NCBI GenBank assembly: GCA_025093555.1 | Contig: JAIWNF010000025.1 | Span: 682,001-746,000 of the forward strand | Length of the DNA: 64,000 nucleotides | Reading direction: 5' to 3' | From: Circinella umbellata | Lineage: Eukaryota > Mucoromycota > Mucoromycetes > Mucorales > Lichtheimiaceae | In this document: piece after piece, positions 12,576 through 25,889 of the stretch | How positions within the stretch are numbered: the first letter of the stretch is position 1 | Layout of the letters: each line of letters opens with the position of its first letter | Notes under the pieces: model-generated | What the model was told of the DNA's origin: nothing | The model's database searches: none | Seen by the model: only the letters and a program-made list of their open reading frames with translations | Position numbers and translations under genes: made by a program

Positions 12576-14111
12576 TTAATGTTGTATGGATGGATATGCT
12601 TTTGAAACATCTACATTTGAAGTTTTTGACGATGATCGTGGGAATATATAACCTTTTGTCTTGATAAGATCAGAAGCCACTTGAACAATTTTATCCACGG
12701 CATTCTCGTCAATCTGGTGATGAAGAACAAGGCGCGTGACTGAGCTATCATCGGAACTGATCAAAATATTCCGTTCCTTCAATGCATTTGCCAATTCCTT
12801 CATATCCATGGGTGTAGTCTCAATAAACACCATATTTGTATCCACAGGTAAAAGAATACGAATACCCAATTGTTCCAATCCACTAGCCAGTTTTTTTGTT
12901 AAACGATGTGTTTCAGGCATCGTAGGGATGACTGTACCAATACAATGTTGAGCAATTTTTGCCAATAAGCCGGCTTGTCTCCATCCACCACCCATCAATT
13001 TACGTAAATGTCGTGCTTTTTTAACCAAATCATTGGATCCAACTAATAATGATCCAATAGGTGCACCAATACCCTTGGATACACACACAGATACAGTATC
13101 AAAGAGCTGACCATATTCTTCTAATGAAATACCCGTTGCTTGGCTAGCGTTCCAAATACGTGCACCATCTAAATGCAGCTTTATATCATTTTTTCTTGCC
13201 AAGCTATGAATATTTTGCATTTCTTTCATGGGCATAATGGTTCCATTCAATGTGTTTTCTAAAGCGATCACTAATAATATTTATGATACGCACCAAGAAA
13301 AAAAAAGGTTAGCGAATGCCTCGTGGTGCATGGGTGTCGTTAATAATAGTTAAGCTTGAAAAAGAACCTTTTGTAGAGGCATTATGTACATCTTCCAATA
13401 CTCTATTAGTGTCGACATCCTCAGCTGTTAAATATACTCCATTGGTTGATGCTACTGCTGTCACACTTGCTTGCGAATGATAAGCTATTTGAAAATATAA
13501 CAATATTTACAAGTTAAAAAAAATACAGACACACATAGCAAAACAAGAAAATATCCATATACCTAATCCACCACATTCATAAAGGTTAATATGTGACTGG
13601 GCATCACATAACACTGAATGAGGAGGCTGTGTCAATAATGACCTTAATCCAAGCTATATATACAAAATATATCATTAGATTAAGCTTAGAAAGAATATTT
13701 TAAATTGATAAAAATACTTGCTTGATTAGACATCGTTCCTGAAGCACAAAACAAAGATGCTTCATGACCAAATAACTTGGCAACATGATGTTCAAGTTCA
13801 TTCACGGATGGATCATTCTAGTATATAAATATATAAGTATATAATCACAAATTGAAAAAAAAAGTTTGCTATTTATTGTGTCTATGCAGTAATACACAGT
13901 ACACAACTAATTATATACAAACACGTACACCGAAAACATCATCTTTACGTGAAGCTGATCTCATTATATCAAACATATCATCTGTCACTTCAGTTGCGGT
14001 ATCACTGGTCAAATCATAGAAATCAGGTCTAGAAGCCAGAAATCGACGGCTAGAAATATTTCGAGGAATCAATCCAATTTTAAATCTTTGTGAAGTAGTA
14101 GTACGTAACAT
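12576..14111 (-). CDS. GLY1: low-specificity L-threonine aldolase (5 exons)
   Basis: PLP enzyme that cleaves L-threonine/allo-threonine to glycine and acetaldehyde. Exons on the minus strand: 14111-13929, 13817-13722, 13653-13563, 13484-13368, 13270-12576, giving 393 residues. Family marks: DLTSDTATE near residue 34, KDDVFG at the end of exon 1 followed by [17 protein letters not shown] (about 195-202), and the PLP lysine in [14 protein letters not shown] (K228). The ATG at 14111 opens an Arg/Ser/Thr-rich stretch of about 28 residues before the catalytic core, which could be a mitochondrial targeting signal. Intron 2 must start with GC (GCAAGT) rather than GT to keep the frame. Intron 4 starts GTTCTT; it is chosen because it joins ASTK to VIALENT, as in the family. 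The gene is convergent with the SMP-domain gene and its start lies 268 bases from the 3' end of the MADS-box gene. Confidence 0.92.
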
Positions 14112-14379
14112 AATAAATAAAGAAAAATAAATCTGGAAGAAACCAATAAAAAAATATTATTTTTTAACCAGCGGTCATCATCATGATGCCTCTATATAGA
14201 AGTGTGAGTAAAAAAAAAAGACTACGTATTACTTATTGAAATAAAATCGGAGAGAAAAGAAATAAACTTTAATAAATATAATTGTTAATCGAATAAGTAA
14301 AAAAAAAATACAATAAAAAAAAGAATATAAATGAGAGGAGAAAAACGAAGGAAGAGCGTTAAGGATATAGTAAGATTAT

Positions 14380-15712
14380 TTAATTATTAGCACCAGGCTT
14401 GTTATTATCTGCTTTGTTTTCCCCTGAACCAGCAACGGGAGAACCAGGATGCTGATCTTGTCGTGTCATCGATGGGTGACTACGAGGTGTAGAAGATCCG
14501 GACCAATATCCTTGTTGTTGTTGTTGTTGTTGCTGCTGTGGTAAATAAGGTGATTGTTGTTGTGGAGGTTGTTGTTGATGATGATGAGGTGGAGGAGCAC
14601 CATAATAAGAAGGAACAGGTCCACCACTATAATGTGGTTGTTGCTGCTGTGCTGATGGATGTTGCTGCTGTTGATATGGACTAGCAGCGGCAGCGGCAGC
14701 GGCAGCAGCCATATAACCAGGATGATTATTATTATTATTCCAGTTACCTCCTGGATATGATTGATAACCACCTACAGGAGCAGCTGGTGAACCAGCTGAA
14801 GGTTGATGCTGTTGTTGGTGATGTTGCTGGTGGTGTTGCTGCTGTTGATGAGGATGTTGTTGTTGCTGTTGTTGTTGTTGCTGTGACGGTGGCGGTGGCG
14901 GTGGTGTATATCCCGAAGGTTCGGGCTATATTAATTAAAGAGATAGAATAAGCTTTTTTGAATACATGGAATAATATTATAATTACTTACCTTTTTGTCA
15001 TCATACATTCCCTTGTTCTTATCTACTCCTACATTAGGAGATGCATTACCATAATCAGGAGCCTATTTAACATGAAACATAAAAATATTTTTGATGTCAA
15101 TAAAAAAATTTATTCCTTCCAAACTTTCAAACATAAAAAAAAATAAAAAATTAAAACTTACTGGAGAGGACGACGATGTATCTTGTGGTACGGGGTCTGG
15201 AGCATTCAAACATGCTTGAATAAGATTCTTTCCTTCAGGTTTTGTTACAATAGGTTGCAGCTTTACTGTTGTAAAAGTATAAACAAGGCCTGTTTCAGAA
15301 ACAACGAGCAACAATACTTGAGTACCTGTGAGTGTACTCAATTCATATGCCTAATTAGATTATTAATAAAAAAAAAAGTTTGTTATTTTTTATTATTGAG
15401 TTATTATGATTCGAAGATTGAATAAGAGAGATCGAGTGTATAAAATATATATGTGAATAAAAATATATTTTTTTATATTACCTTCTTCATAATACCAGCT
15501 TTACGTTTTGAAAAAGTAATGTGGCGACGGTTCTTATCCTCAATGTATTCGATTTTAATTTTTCGACGACCTGAACGTCTGGAAGGCTTATCATTATCAG
15601 AGTCATCACCTGATGCGACGTCATCCTGAACAATGGGATTTGTTTGCTTTTGTAATGGAGGTGGTGCTTGTTGAGCACTGCTTCCTGCGCTGCTTGGCAA
15701 ATCCGGATTCAT
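14380..15712 (-). CDS. MADS-box transcription factor, Mcm1/SRF type (4 exons)
   Basis: Sequence-specific DNA-binding regulator acting as a dimer in the nucleus, expected to bind CArG-like sites and to work with partner factors. Exons (minus): 15712-15482, 15350-15162, 15062-14991, 14925-14380; 345 residues. The open frame extends upstream to a TTG at 15739, but the first ATG is 15712. An acidic, Ser/Pro-rich N terminus is followed by the MADS box at about 49-105 (KIKIEYIEDKNRRHITFSKR, then KAGIMKKAYELSTLTG), split by intron 1 after IMKK. The adjacent segment KLQPIVTKPEGKNLIQACLN is the Mcm1/SRF extension, which separates it from MEF2 types. Exon 4 encodes a tail of polyglutamine, proline runs, histidine runs and an alanine run, typical of an activation or low-complexity domain; the CAG-type runs are likely to vary in length between strains. 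Highly supported as a type I MADS factor; orthology to MCM1 itself is likely but not proven. Confidence 0.93.
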
Positions 15713-16293
15713 TTCCTTAAATGTTGGTTTGGTTACCAAATCTAGAGTCTTGACGTTATAAAAGGCAAGACCAAAAAAAGGTTGCTGTGAGGGGGGTTAT
15801 TCTTTTTTTTGCGGATGTTTGTGACTTGTATGGAATGTGGCCAATGAGGGCGCTTCTTGTTTCAAATGAAACCTGTTTTGATTTGTTTGCTTGCTAAAAA
15901 AAAGAAGTGGAGAAACCCCGCACTACATTTTTAATTTTATGAGATTGTAAAATTGGTTATTACACTTATTGACAAATGAAATTCGTTTTGTCCTCCAACC
16001 AATGTTCGCTTTTGTATTCGTTTTGTGTAAGCTCAATTTTCGCTTTGCTATTTCCAAAGTTCGTATCTGTATTCATTTTTTTGTTATTACCAAAATTTGA
16101 TTCGAGAGATTTTTTTACATTTTTGATAACTGTTTAGTCATAAGAGCAATATTATGTGGTTTCATGTAGCTGGAAAACGATTACAAAAGCGGGCGGAGAA
16201 CAAAACGGATTTCATTTGTAAGTTTTTACAAATTTGTTTTTTTGAAAGGCCCCAATAGTGGGAATTTGGTTAAACTAATTAACCGTGATAATC

Positions 16294-16333
16294 GATATTA
16301 GCATATATAACCCGCCTTCTAATGGCTAATATC
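16294..16333. repeat. short inverted repeat
   Basis: GATATTAGC at 16294-16302 is answered by its exact complement GCTAATATC at 16325-16333, with a 22-base spacer that contains a TATATAA-like string. The arms would form a 9-bp stem. An ATG ten bases further on (16344) opens a 25-codon frame rich in Lys and Glu. Whether this is a promoter, a mobile-element end or chance cannot be told here. Confidence 0.35.
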
Positions 16334-19300
16334 AGTCTGAAGTATGGCGAAAAAGAAAAATAACAGCTGTTATGTATTTAATAATGCTGAAAGTGAAGAA
16401 GAAATAACAATCGAGGGCTGAATACTTTAAAGTAATATAGGAGCTCTTTTTACAATTGAGCTTGACCTATATCATTGGTGTTAATGGCCAATCAAAATAA
16501 TTATAGCCGCATTAATAGAATGAAAAAAAATAAGGCACATATCAAGGGTCACAATTTTGAAAAATGAATCAAAAATGATGATATGAATCACTTTATTTTT
16601 TAAAGTAAAAATGAGCCACGAGCAACCATAAAAAACGCTGCTTGTTTAAACATCTTTGGATTATCTGGAATTTTGGTCATATTTATTATGCACTGGCAAT
16701 CAGTGGAATTCCCATGATGACAAAGAAAGTAGGTAATGACTCCATTGTAACTATATCAACAAGGGATTAGTATAGTAAATTTATGCTTCAACATTTTAGG
16801 TTGTTGCAAACGTCTCCTTAAGACACTTGACACAGCGAAATCATTCATAGCAGCATGATGATGATTTAGAAGCGGTATATTGGTGCGGGAGACGCAGTTT
16901 TTTTTTACAGTGGTTGGTTGGTGGTTGTGGTATACGTACATTCGCTTCTACTGTGAAAGTACTCTTGCCGTTGATCAAATTATGTATATTACAAAATAGC
17001 AATACTTTTTGTGTATAACACAGACTGACGCGTTCAATCACTCGTTGTCAACTACTACATGGAACGCTCTTAGCTTTGTTTTCGCGCACCATGGCATAGT
17101 GTATTACAGTCACGTTCCTCTGCGTTTTTTAGGCAAGACGAAAAAAAGTGATAATTGCAATTGAGCAACGAGACAGAAAAAAGGATCATGATGGAGACAA
17201 CGTTGATAAAATAATAAATACGTACGTAATTCAACAAAGACTTTCTCCAAATTCCATTAGATGCGTCTTATATTCAGAGAAGTTCAAAGAGTTTTAAAGA
17301 TGCAAACAAATATTTTACAAGAAACGAACATGCCCCGTAAATAAAATATAACGTATTCATACAATATCTTATAGTAAAAATTTCGTAACAAAAATGATTG
17401 ATTTGCCCTGTGGTTTCCTCCCATCTCTGGTGTGGTGGCATGTGAAGTTTTAAAGCACATCACAAATCAGATCATCCATTTACTATTGTCTTTTTTTTTC
17501 TTACATATAAAAGAAAATAGCTCTACTATCTTGATTAATTTAGGACAACAACTTTCTTTTCGGTTTATGCAGGTGTTTATTAGTTCATAAAACTTTATTT
17601 TTGTATTAGACAATAAAATACTCAAGCAATGCCAAGACAAGAAATTTGGTTGCTTAGTTAATTTCCTATTTTATTTTATCCACTACGTTTCTTCTCATAA
17701 AGCTCTTTTTTAGTTTAGGTCAGATATTCGATAAAGAAAAATCATAAAAACAGGGGTGGTGTTTTCAATGAGAAGGAAAGAGGGAAAGTATGACTTATAC
17801 CCATCCAAATATACGGATATGACAACTCAGCTACCAAGGAGAGTACAAAAAAATATCCAGTAGATCGGGTTACCTTTTGGCTCTGTGAAAAAAAAAATAT
17901 AATTTTAGACAGTACCGGGGTAAGTCCATTGAATAATATGTGGTTGGAAAGACTTGTATTTGAACAAAAAGAGTTCAGCAAAATGTTAAAATATCATGCC
18001 ACCCTTCAAGAACTCTGAACCCCCAAAATGCTGAGCTGATTCGGAAGTTCTGAGGGCGCATATGATGCCGTCGGGCTTGGGATTTTTTTTTATAATGCGT
18101 AAGACTACGTCAAAGAAAAAAACAGAAAAGGAACAAGAACGAAAGAGAACACAGAAAAAAAAGATGAGATGGTACAGCTTATGTTATTTTTTATGTCTAC
18201 GTCAAAAGAAATACGTATGAGATAATATTTGATCCGTACGATCACAGAATTAATGATATACTAAGTAGTCAATATTGTATCACTTGGAAACCATTCGATC
18301 AATATGGTTCATGTTGAACAAAAAGCAGATAGTTTAAACTTTGTTTGATTTTCGATTTATTAGACTGTAATATTATACTGTCCTCCAACCTCTCCCACTC
18401 TATCGTTTTACTTTAACTTAACTTGAGCAACTTATTACTATCAATCCCCCATATGACATACAATCAGCTTTTTCTCCTCCCCCCCAAAAAAAATGCCTAT
18501 TTTCCTGCAAAATACACAATATTTTCAAATAGCGTATGAGCACATGTCTTGGTTATACAGTAATTTAGTAAGAAAAAAATCTGATTAATGTTACATATCT
18601 TGTCGATCTCTTTTTTCTTACAAGAAATTCTTGAACACGAAAATTTTCACTATAATTCACAGTCCAAATACCTGTGTTATTATTATTATGGTGCGTGATG
18701 ATGAAATACATTATTGTTATTATATGCTGACAATCAGGAAAAAAAAAGCACGGATGAGAATGCTTTTTTAAGTTTTTTTCTTCTTTGAAACAAAAGCGTA
18801 AAATACATTATTACTAACGCTGTTATCCCATATATTGCGATTATTCGTGTAACATAATATTTTATCAAGGTGAAATGAGTCATAGTTTCCCTAATTGTCC
18901 AATTATCCAATTATCCAACTAGATTATAATAATAGCATACTAAACTGATCTATACGGAGGTTGTTATCTGTATAAGAAATCAATTTATCAACATTTGGAA
19001 CAATAGTTTTTCTATTTTTTTTACGAGAAAAGGATAAGCTGTCTGTTCAGAGTTAATATAGAGAAAAAAAACTTTATTATTAACTTTTTAGCAGCATTGA
19101 TCTCTTGTTGGACAACAATACATTGGTGAAAGAATTAAGAAAAAAGATCACAAAAGACTGAGTTTGAACAATGCAAAAAGTATTTTTCCGGTGTGTTGTA
19201 CCAAAAAATACTGTTTGGACAGAAAAAAAAAATATATTATTGAAATGCTATTAATATATGGTACCTGATTCAAATGGAAGATGTAAGCTCAGTTATTCTA

Positions 19301-22300
19301 TTTATCTTTGTATCCATTTATAACTTTTTTTTTCACGATTTCAATGATTACCACAGTTATGGAAAGAACAACCTTATTTTAACTCATTTCCATTTCATGT
19401 TCTTCTTTTCCAATTCCCCCAATCCGCACACGCGGGACATTCTTGTGACCCAGTAATATTAGGGAAGTGGTACCAAACATGCTTTTCAGGTAACACAAGC
19501 ACACAATGTTTGTGTTAGTTTTAAATCGGTTGATCTTCTGTGCAACCTTTTTCTTTTTCAAAATAAGAATTATTGGCAGAACTTAAACGTGTGATCCGCC
19601 CGCAATTTTTTCTTTTTTGTTGGCTTAGACCGAACATTTTTTCAAGTTTTTCGCTGGATATATCAAAAATTTTGCAGAACAAAAGAGACTGGTACTTTTG
19701 TCTTCAATTATACATATAAAAGAAAAGATTGGGGAAAAAATAAAGCGGTGGACCAAAACAAAAAGGCAGAAAATTCAGATAAGAAGCAAATGCTTGTATC
19801 TATAAAAGCTATAGAAGCTGTCGCCCGCCTTCAAAACGGATAAAGAATACAAAGTCCAAAACTGAGGACTCCTTTTCCTGTGTAACTAAAGAAAAAAAAA
19901 TAGAGTTCATTGTTATCATTCCACTGAGGAAAGGGTACTAGCATTATCATTAACATCAAAAGAGAAGTGCTATGATATTAATGACATAGACTGTATAATA
20001 ATTACCCATTGAAGGACAGGTTTAGAAAATGTATATAGAAGATATACAAGCCGTAAAAGTATATTAATCTCTGAATCAGTCGATTAGGTACATAACAATA
20101 GCACTGGATTCATTAATGCTATTGTTTGGCGTCCGAAAATCATTGAGACCGAAATGTCTAATTAATTATAATAAAAAATAATAAATTTAATCTTCGATAG
20201 ACCCGTAATGTAGTAGATGTTACTAACAAGTCTTTCAGGCTGTTGTTTTCTAATATTAATGTATAAGTAGGTCGAGCAGAAGGACAAATTTTGAAATTAT
20301 AGCACTACGTATATTAACTATTTCTTCCTTTTTCTAGCTTCTCCCTCGTAAATATTTCAACGGGGTAAAAGTAACCTTTTTATCACAATGATATATAAAA
20401 GAAATAAACCTAGTTTATTCCCCCCCCACCTTTTTTTTTCGTACGTACATCATGTCAAAAAAATCAGGATCATTAAGGGGTGGGAAAAGAAAAAAAAAAT
20501 TCAATAATAAGATGCAAATACATGCAAAATGAGTTGTCGTGTAATACGCAAGCATAGGCTCGTAAATTACTTTAGTACCCATTGTATGTTTTGAATGTTA
20601 ATGAAGAAGCCCATTTATTTCAGCCTATCAACCATTACTAGAATAATAAACTGTTTTACTATAAAACAGTATGGTGTTTTTTCAAGCAAGCACCAAAGAA
20701 AAAGAAAAAGCTTTTTATAATTCAGTACAGTACTAGTAGGAGATTCTTATTCTTTTCATAGCAGCATTCAATGCACATTTATGACCTACGTATACAGTAT
20801 CCCACTTTATATATGCAACTATCTAATGAATTGTTATGCGCTTTTTTTTTATCATTTTGTTATTAATCTTTCTACACGCGTATTATATTTGTTAAAATAC
20901 ACAAAAAAGGACAAAAAGAATAATGAAAAAGTCACTTTTTTTGGGTACCTTATTATTACGCAGAACAAATCCTCGTCGATCATTGAAGCACCAAAAAGAA
21001 AGAGGCGATCCAAATGCTTGTTCTCATTTATCAATGAATAACGAATTAATTATATCTAAACCATTATGACCTCGAGCAGAATTAATACGAAAATAAAGGA
21101 GATGATGACCACATATCTATAAGGTAAAAATGAATTCATCTGTCGTTGTCAATAACTCACTTGTACGTAAGTGACGCAAGTTTTTCTCTTTTTATTGAGT
21201 AACGCTTACATAATTGCTGGATCAGCGAGTGTATGGTTTTTCATCAACTATTCATATTTAGTCATCTCTCCTCCCCCATCATTTTCGCTTCGTATAGTGT
21301 TTTTAAATAGTATATGTGTCACCATGAGTATATAATCGCTACACTATGTTTATATATCTACTATTTTATATTGTATAATGTGATTTCTTATATGCAATGT
21401 CTCATATTATCTATATATGTAAATGTTTCATTTCTAATGACACCATTCTTTTTAATCTGAGAATAAAGATAAATGTAAAGATGCTAGTTTTAAAATAAGA
21501 AAACTAATAATTCCACATACTCATGTATCTACACATATACATATGTTATTATTACAGTGTGTGTTATATATAAATAATATGTAAACCCTTTTTTGACATT
21601 AGTATAATAAAACAAAACTAGGAGCTAACATAGATATAGTTATTATTATTCGACCCAAGAATGGGTCATACATCAAATTATTTTTTAAGAAACATCTAGT
21701 AGTATCTATGAAACAAAGCTAACTAAATAGGAAATTTATGTAATTGTAGAAGGAGAATAGAGAGGGCGATGGTTATAGAATATTGAGTATTATTTTCCTA
21801 CTTTTTATGTTATAATACTCCTGGCATGCTTAGAGTAATTTTTAAAATGGTTCTCTTCCTGTCACAACCATTTTAGAGAATGTTTCGCTGCTCTTGCTAA
21901 ATATTTCACTACTCTGAACTGTTCTTCCATTATCATTAATATTTAGTACAGAGGCACGTTGGAACATGCACATTAATAGTTTGTAAACTTAAAAGAATGT
22001 CTCAATTCTCTTTTATTATTGATATTAGTATTAGTTGCAATATGCAATACATGCGTATTGTTATTGTTATTGTTGTTGGGGGAGAAGAGGAAGATTCCTT
22101 GCTGTTCTTATTTGGGAATGAGTAATAATGGATTTTAATACTTATCAAAAGAGAAAAAACAAATCCATGTAAATTTACTGGAATGATGGTTTCACTACAT
22201 GCTAAACCCTTTTTCACAGTATGTAGTATCATGCGAGGTTGCTCATTGTATGCACAACAAAAATGATCAGCCATCGTTGTACCCCTGAATTTTAGTATAT

Positions 22301-23160
22301 GTATAAGATGGAGTATATGGTTATAATTATTATCCAATTATACTATTCACCCTACTGCCTAAAATATTTGGGGATGTGGAGATCACCAGTGTAGCATTTT
22401 AACACACTAGAAAAAGAAGTTATGGAAGAAACATTTTTACAACTCCTATAAATAATAGTATAACGAGTGGATAAGATCGTCTAGTATTATTATAATTACT
22501 ATTACTACCTCATGACAACATTATTCATATCTGCTTTTGAAGGTTACGACAACCCATTTAATCTACTTTCTTATATTCCCCTCCTTCCTCGTTGTTTTCA
22601 TCCCATATCCTTTTTGTTGTAATAATAATAATAAGTCAAATTGTTCCTTCTCTCCAGGTTTTTCAAACAAAACATATTTGGATAGAATGTCTTTCTTCCC
22701 CATCCTCTGCCCTTGCTCCCTGTCAGCGGACAGATCCAAAAAAGGAGATATCGATCTAATCGCAAAAAAAAAAAAGAAATTGACTAGTTGTGCATGTTTT
22801 TGTTTATGCCATACACTTTCTATTGCTATTGCTAAGCCTGTATTAACAGAAGATTTTCTTTCTTTGAGTAGGGGTATCTTGAATAACTTTTATATAGTTA
22901 AAAAAAAAAGAATGAAGAAAAAAAAAACGTGTCATAATAATTATAATAGTAAAAAAAAGAGAAATGAAACCATAAATAATAATTATAATAATATAATAAA
23001 TAATGCTCCCAAAACAAAAAGTAAATATAAAGACATGGAATAATATGAAAAAAACAAGAACACAAAAAAAACAAAATAGTAATAGTAATATAGTAAATAT
23101 ATAATGATCGATGCTTATTATGTACGTAAGGTTGTATATATGTATAATAAATGTTTTTTT

Positions 23161-23200
23161 TTGTTATGCGTGTGAGTGTGAGTGTGAGTGTGTGTATAAT
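23161..23200. repeat. TG/GTGTGA simple repeat
   Basis: Alternating G/T-rich simple repeat (GTGTGAGTGTGAGTGTGAGT type) followed by TATA and further TG runs up to about 23335. It lies downstream of the velvet gene and has no other visible role. Confidence 0.6.
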
Positions 23201-23542
23201 AATGGTGGTGATGGTGGTCGTAAGATCGTGAAATGTGCATGATGATGGGTGCTCATAATAATAAATAGGAGTCCCTGCATACCCCAAACTTTTGTATATA
23301 TATATATGTGTGTGTGTATGTGTGTGTGTGGAGTAGGCATTGTGTGTAAGTGATTTTTTATGTGTATTATGCTCTCTCTCTATATAGATAGCAACTTATT
23401 TTCTTTAAGATTGTGATTTTGGGTGTGTGGTTGTATAGTAGTGATATAAAATATTAAAAATGATTTTTTTTTCATTTTGCAATAAAGTGTTGTATGTGTT
23501 TGCAGAATTAAAAGCGAAAAAAAAAAAAGAAAAAAAAAGACT

Positions 23543-25855
23543 TTATGATGAAGAACCACCATCTTTATTTGAATGGTGATTATGATGATTATGATGATGA
23601 TATTGGTATTGTGGATGGTGTTGTGGATGATGATGATGATGTGAGAACCAAGACCCTTCCGTAATAGAAGTAGTAGAAGATGCATTATTGTTAGACGTAT
23701 GTATAAAATAATCATCTGGTACAGAAGATGGCTGAATAGATGGGTTGCTACTACTACTGGTGCTTCCAGTGCTGCTACTAGGTTCCAGAGTCGCAGCACT
23801 TGTAGATGGTAAGAACGACGGAGAAGGGTTAGATATCGTCGCTTGTTGGATAGTCGATCTCCGGACTATTGGAGGTAATTGCAATGATTGAGTGAATAAT
23901 GATTGCGATGTAGGGGGCGGGGCTCCCTCTGCTACTGTTTGTGGCTCGTCTGTCATCATTGAGGTCGTTGTTGTTGGTATTGTTGTAGTTGTTGCCGTAG
24001 TAGTTATATATCTGTAATTACTATCAGAATGTTGTTGCTTTTGCTGTTGCTGCTGTTGAGGCGATAACAACAAATTTTGCATCGACATAGCATGCATGGA
24101 ATAGGATACATCGGCTGTCGATGATGGTGACGATGAAGTTGTCGTAAGTGGTAATGCTGTGAGCGGAGGTGGGTGTAACATGGGTAAAGACGATGTTGAC
24201 GATGGCAACGCTGTATGATGTTGAGTTTGATGATGTTGCAAGTATGGAATAGGTGTAGCAGGTTCAGCTTGGTTGACAGGTAGCCGAAATCGCGATGACG
24301 AAGATCCTTCACTTGGATCATGAACAATGAATGGCGAAACTGGATCTCGATCGCCGTCGTGATCGTCTTCTGTTTTTCGTCTTTTTCTAAATAAACAATA
24401 TTTAAGAAAAAAAAATGAATAAATTCGCCAATCATAGTAACAATATCAAAGTTTGAAATGAGCATCGCTCTTTTTTCTCTCCCCATCCCCTCCCCCCAAA
24501 AAATGATTGAGAAGGAGAAGTTGAAAAAATAAAATGAAACATAAAATGCATTATGTGTTATGAAAGATAGAGAGAAATAAGAAAAGAGCGGAAACATAAT
24601 GAAAACCAACTTTTTAATTAATTAAAACTTACGTAGGTCCAGATGCACGCGTTTCCTTTCGTATACGAATACGGACGCCTTGATCCGAAAAGCATCGAGT
24701 CAGAAATGTAGATTCTGTGCGTTTATACATGTGCATTTTTTTTTTGTTGAATGTTAGTTATGTATGTGTGTTTATGTATACGAATAAAGATAATACCATA
24801 CGGAGGTATGCATGTGGCTATTTTTTTTTTGGGGGGGGGGGAGGGAGTGACAGAAGCTAGAGAGGGGGGAGGACAGAAGAGAGGGGAGAATAAATAAAAA
24901 AAAGTTTTTTTTTTCTTTTTCATCAACGTACCTGACATGCCTGGAAATGCTGTAAACAATAAACAATATTATGGTAGATACAACCAAAATTAGTTGGCAT
25001 AACATCATCAACAAACCAATTAGAGAAACATTCTTTTTAATACTGACCAAATATAATAATAATGAATAAACTTACTTTTTGGCGAATAAACTTGGAATGG
25101 GTCCGAGAATATCGAACATATTCGGAATACATGGGATCTATTGAATGGGGGTGTTAAAAAAAACAGTCGTACAGTATAAGTTAACTTATTTAATATTATA
25201 TAATAATATGCGTTTGTATGTATGTTGTGTGTATTGTTGTATATATATATGTGCTACATAATAACAATAATACAAAAGAGTACATAGAAAAAGAGGGATT
25301 TATACATACTGCTCTATCTTGAATAATGTAAATTTAAGTTTAAAAAATCCTTCATGACGAACACTAATATCAGCAAAGATAAAAAAACCGCCATCTATTT
25401 CAATGGAAATGCTGATGTATGAATAAACAATATCAAGAATTACAATATGATAGATATTCTAATTGAAATAAGCATACCTCTATTATCAACATCTTTGAGT
25501 TTATGAAGCGATTGCACAACAGAGCCAGCAGTTGTTCGTGTATTATTCGAAAAATGTAAATCATCACCTGTTGTGGTTGCTAATGTGGCATAGAGAAAGA
25601 AATATGGATTTTGAAGATAACTTGGGCTATAGATTAAACGTATTACATATACCATTCAAGTATTATAATAAAAAGAAAAATGCAATGGTCTTGATTTGTA
25701 CTCAGGGTTTCTTTTTTTTTTTTTTGCCACATGTAGAATCTAATAATGACATAAAATCAAGTTTTTGTTTCTTTTGTGGTTTGCTTACTCGTTATCTCGA
25801 TCAATCAACTGTACAATGGGAGGCGGATCAACGGGCCGCCGATCGACTAAAAAGA

Positions 25856-25889
<34 letters not shown>

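Larger units (their letters stand above)
15713..23542. other. long gene-poor AT-rich stretch
   Basis: Nearly 8 kb without a supported gene. It holds the MADS gene promoter at its left edge, many A/T homopolymer runs, and scattered GC-richer islets (around 16180, 16310, 18040, 19600 and 19830). The frame at 22537-23043 (+) is low-complexity (runs of Lys, Asn and Phe) and has no splice context, so I do not call it. From 23040 to 23400 there are GTGTGA, TG and TA simple repeats close to the 3' end of the velvet gene. Confidence 0.5.

Noticed and set aside
14466..14951. Frames rich in Ile/Asn (minus) and Val/Ala (plus) opposite or beside the MADS-box tail
   Set aside because: They are alternative frames of the CAG/CAA repeats in exon 4 of the MADS-box gene.
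22537..23043. 168-codon open frame on the plus strand
   Set aside because: Made of Phe/Ile-rich, Lys-run and Asn-run low complexity from homopolymers; no domain, no splice partners, and it overlaps the 3' region of the velvet gene.
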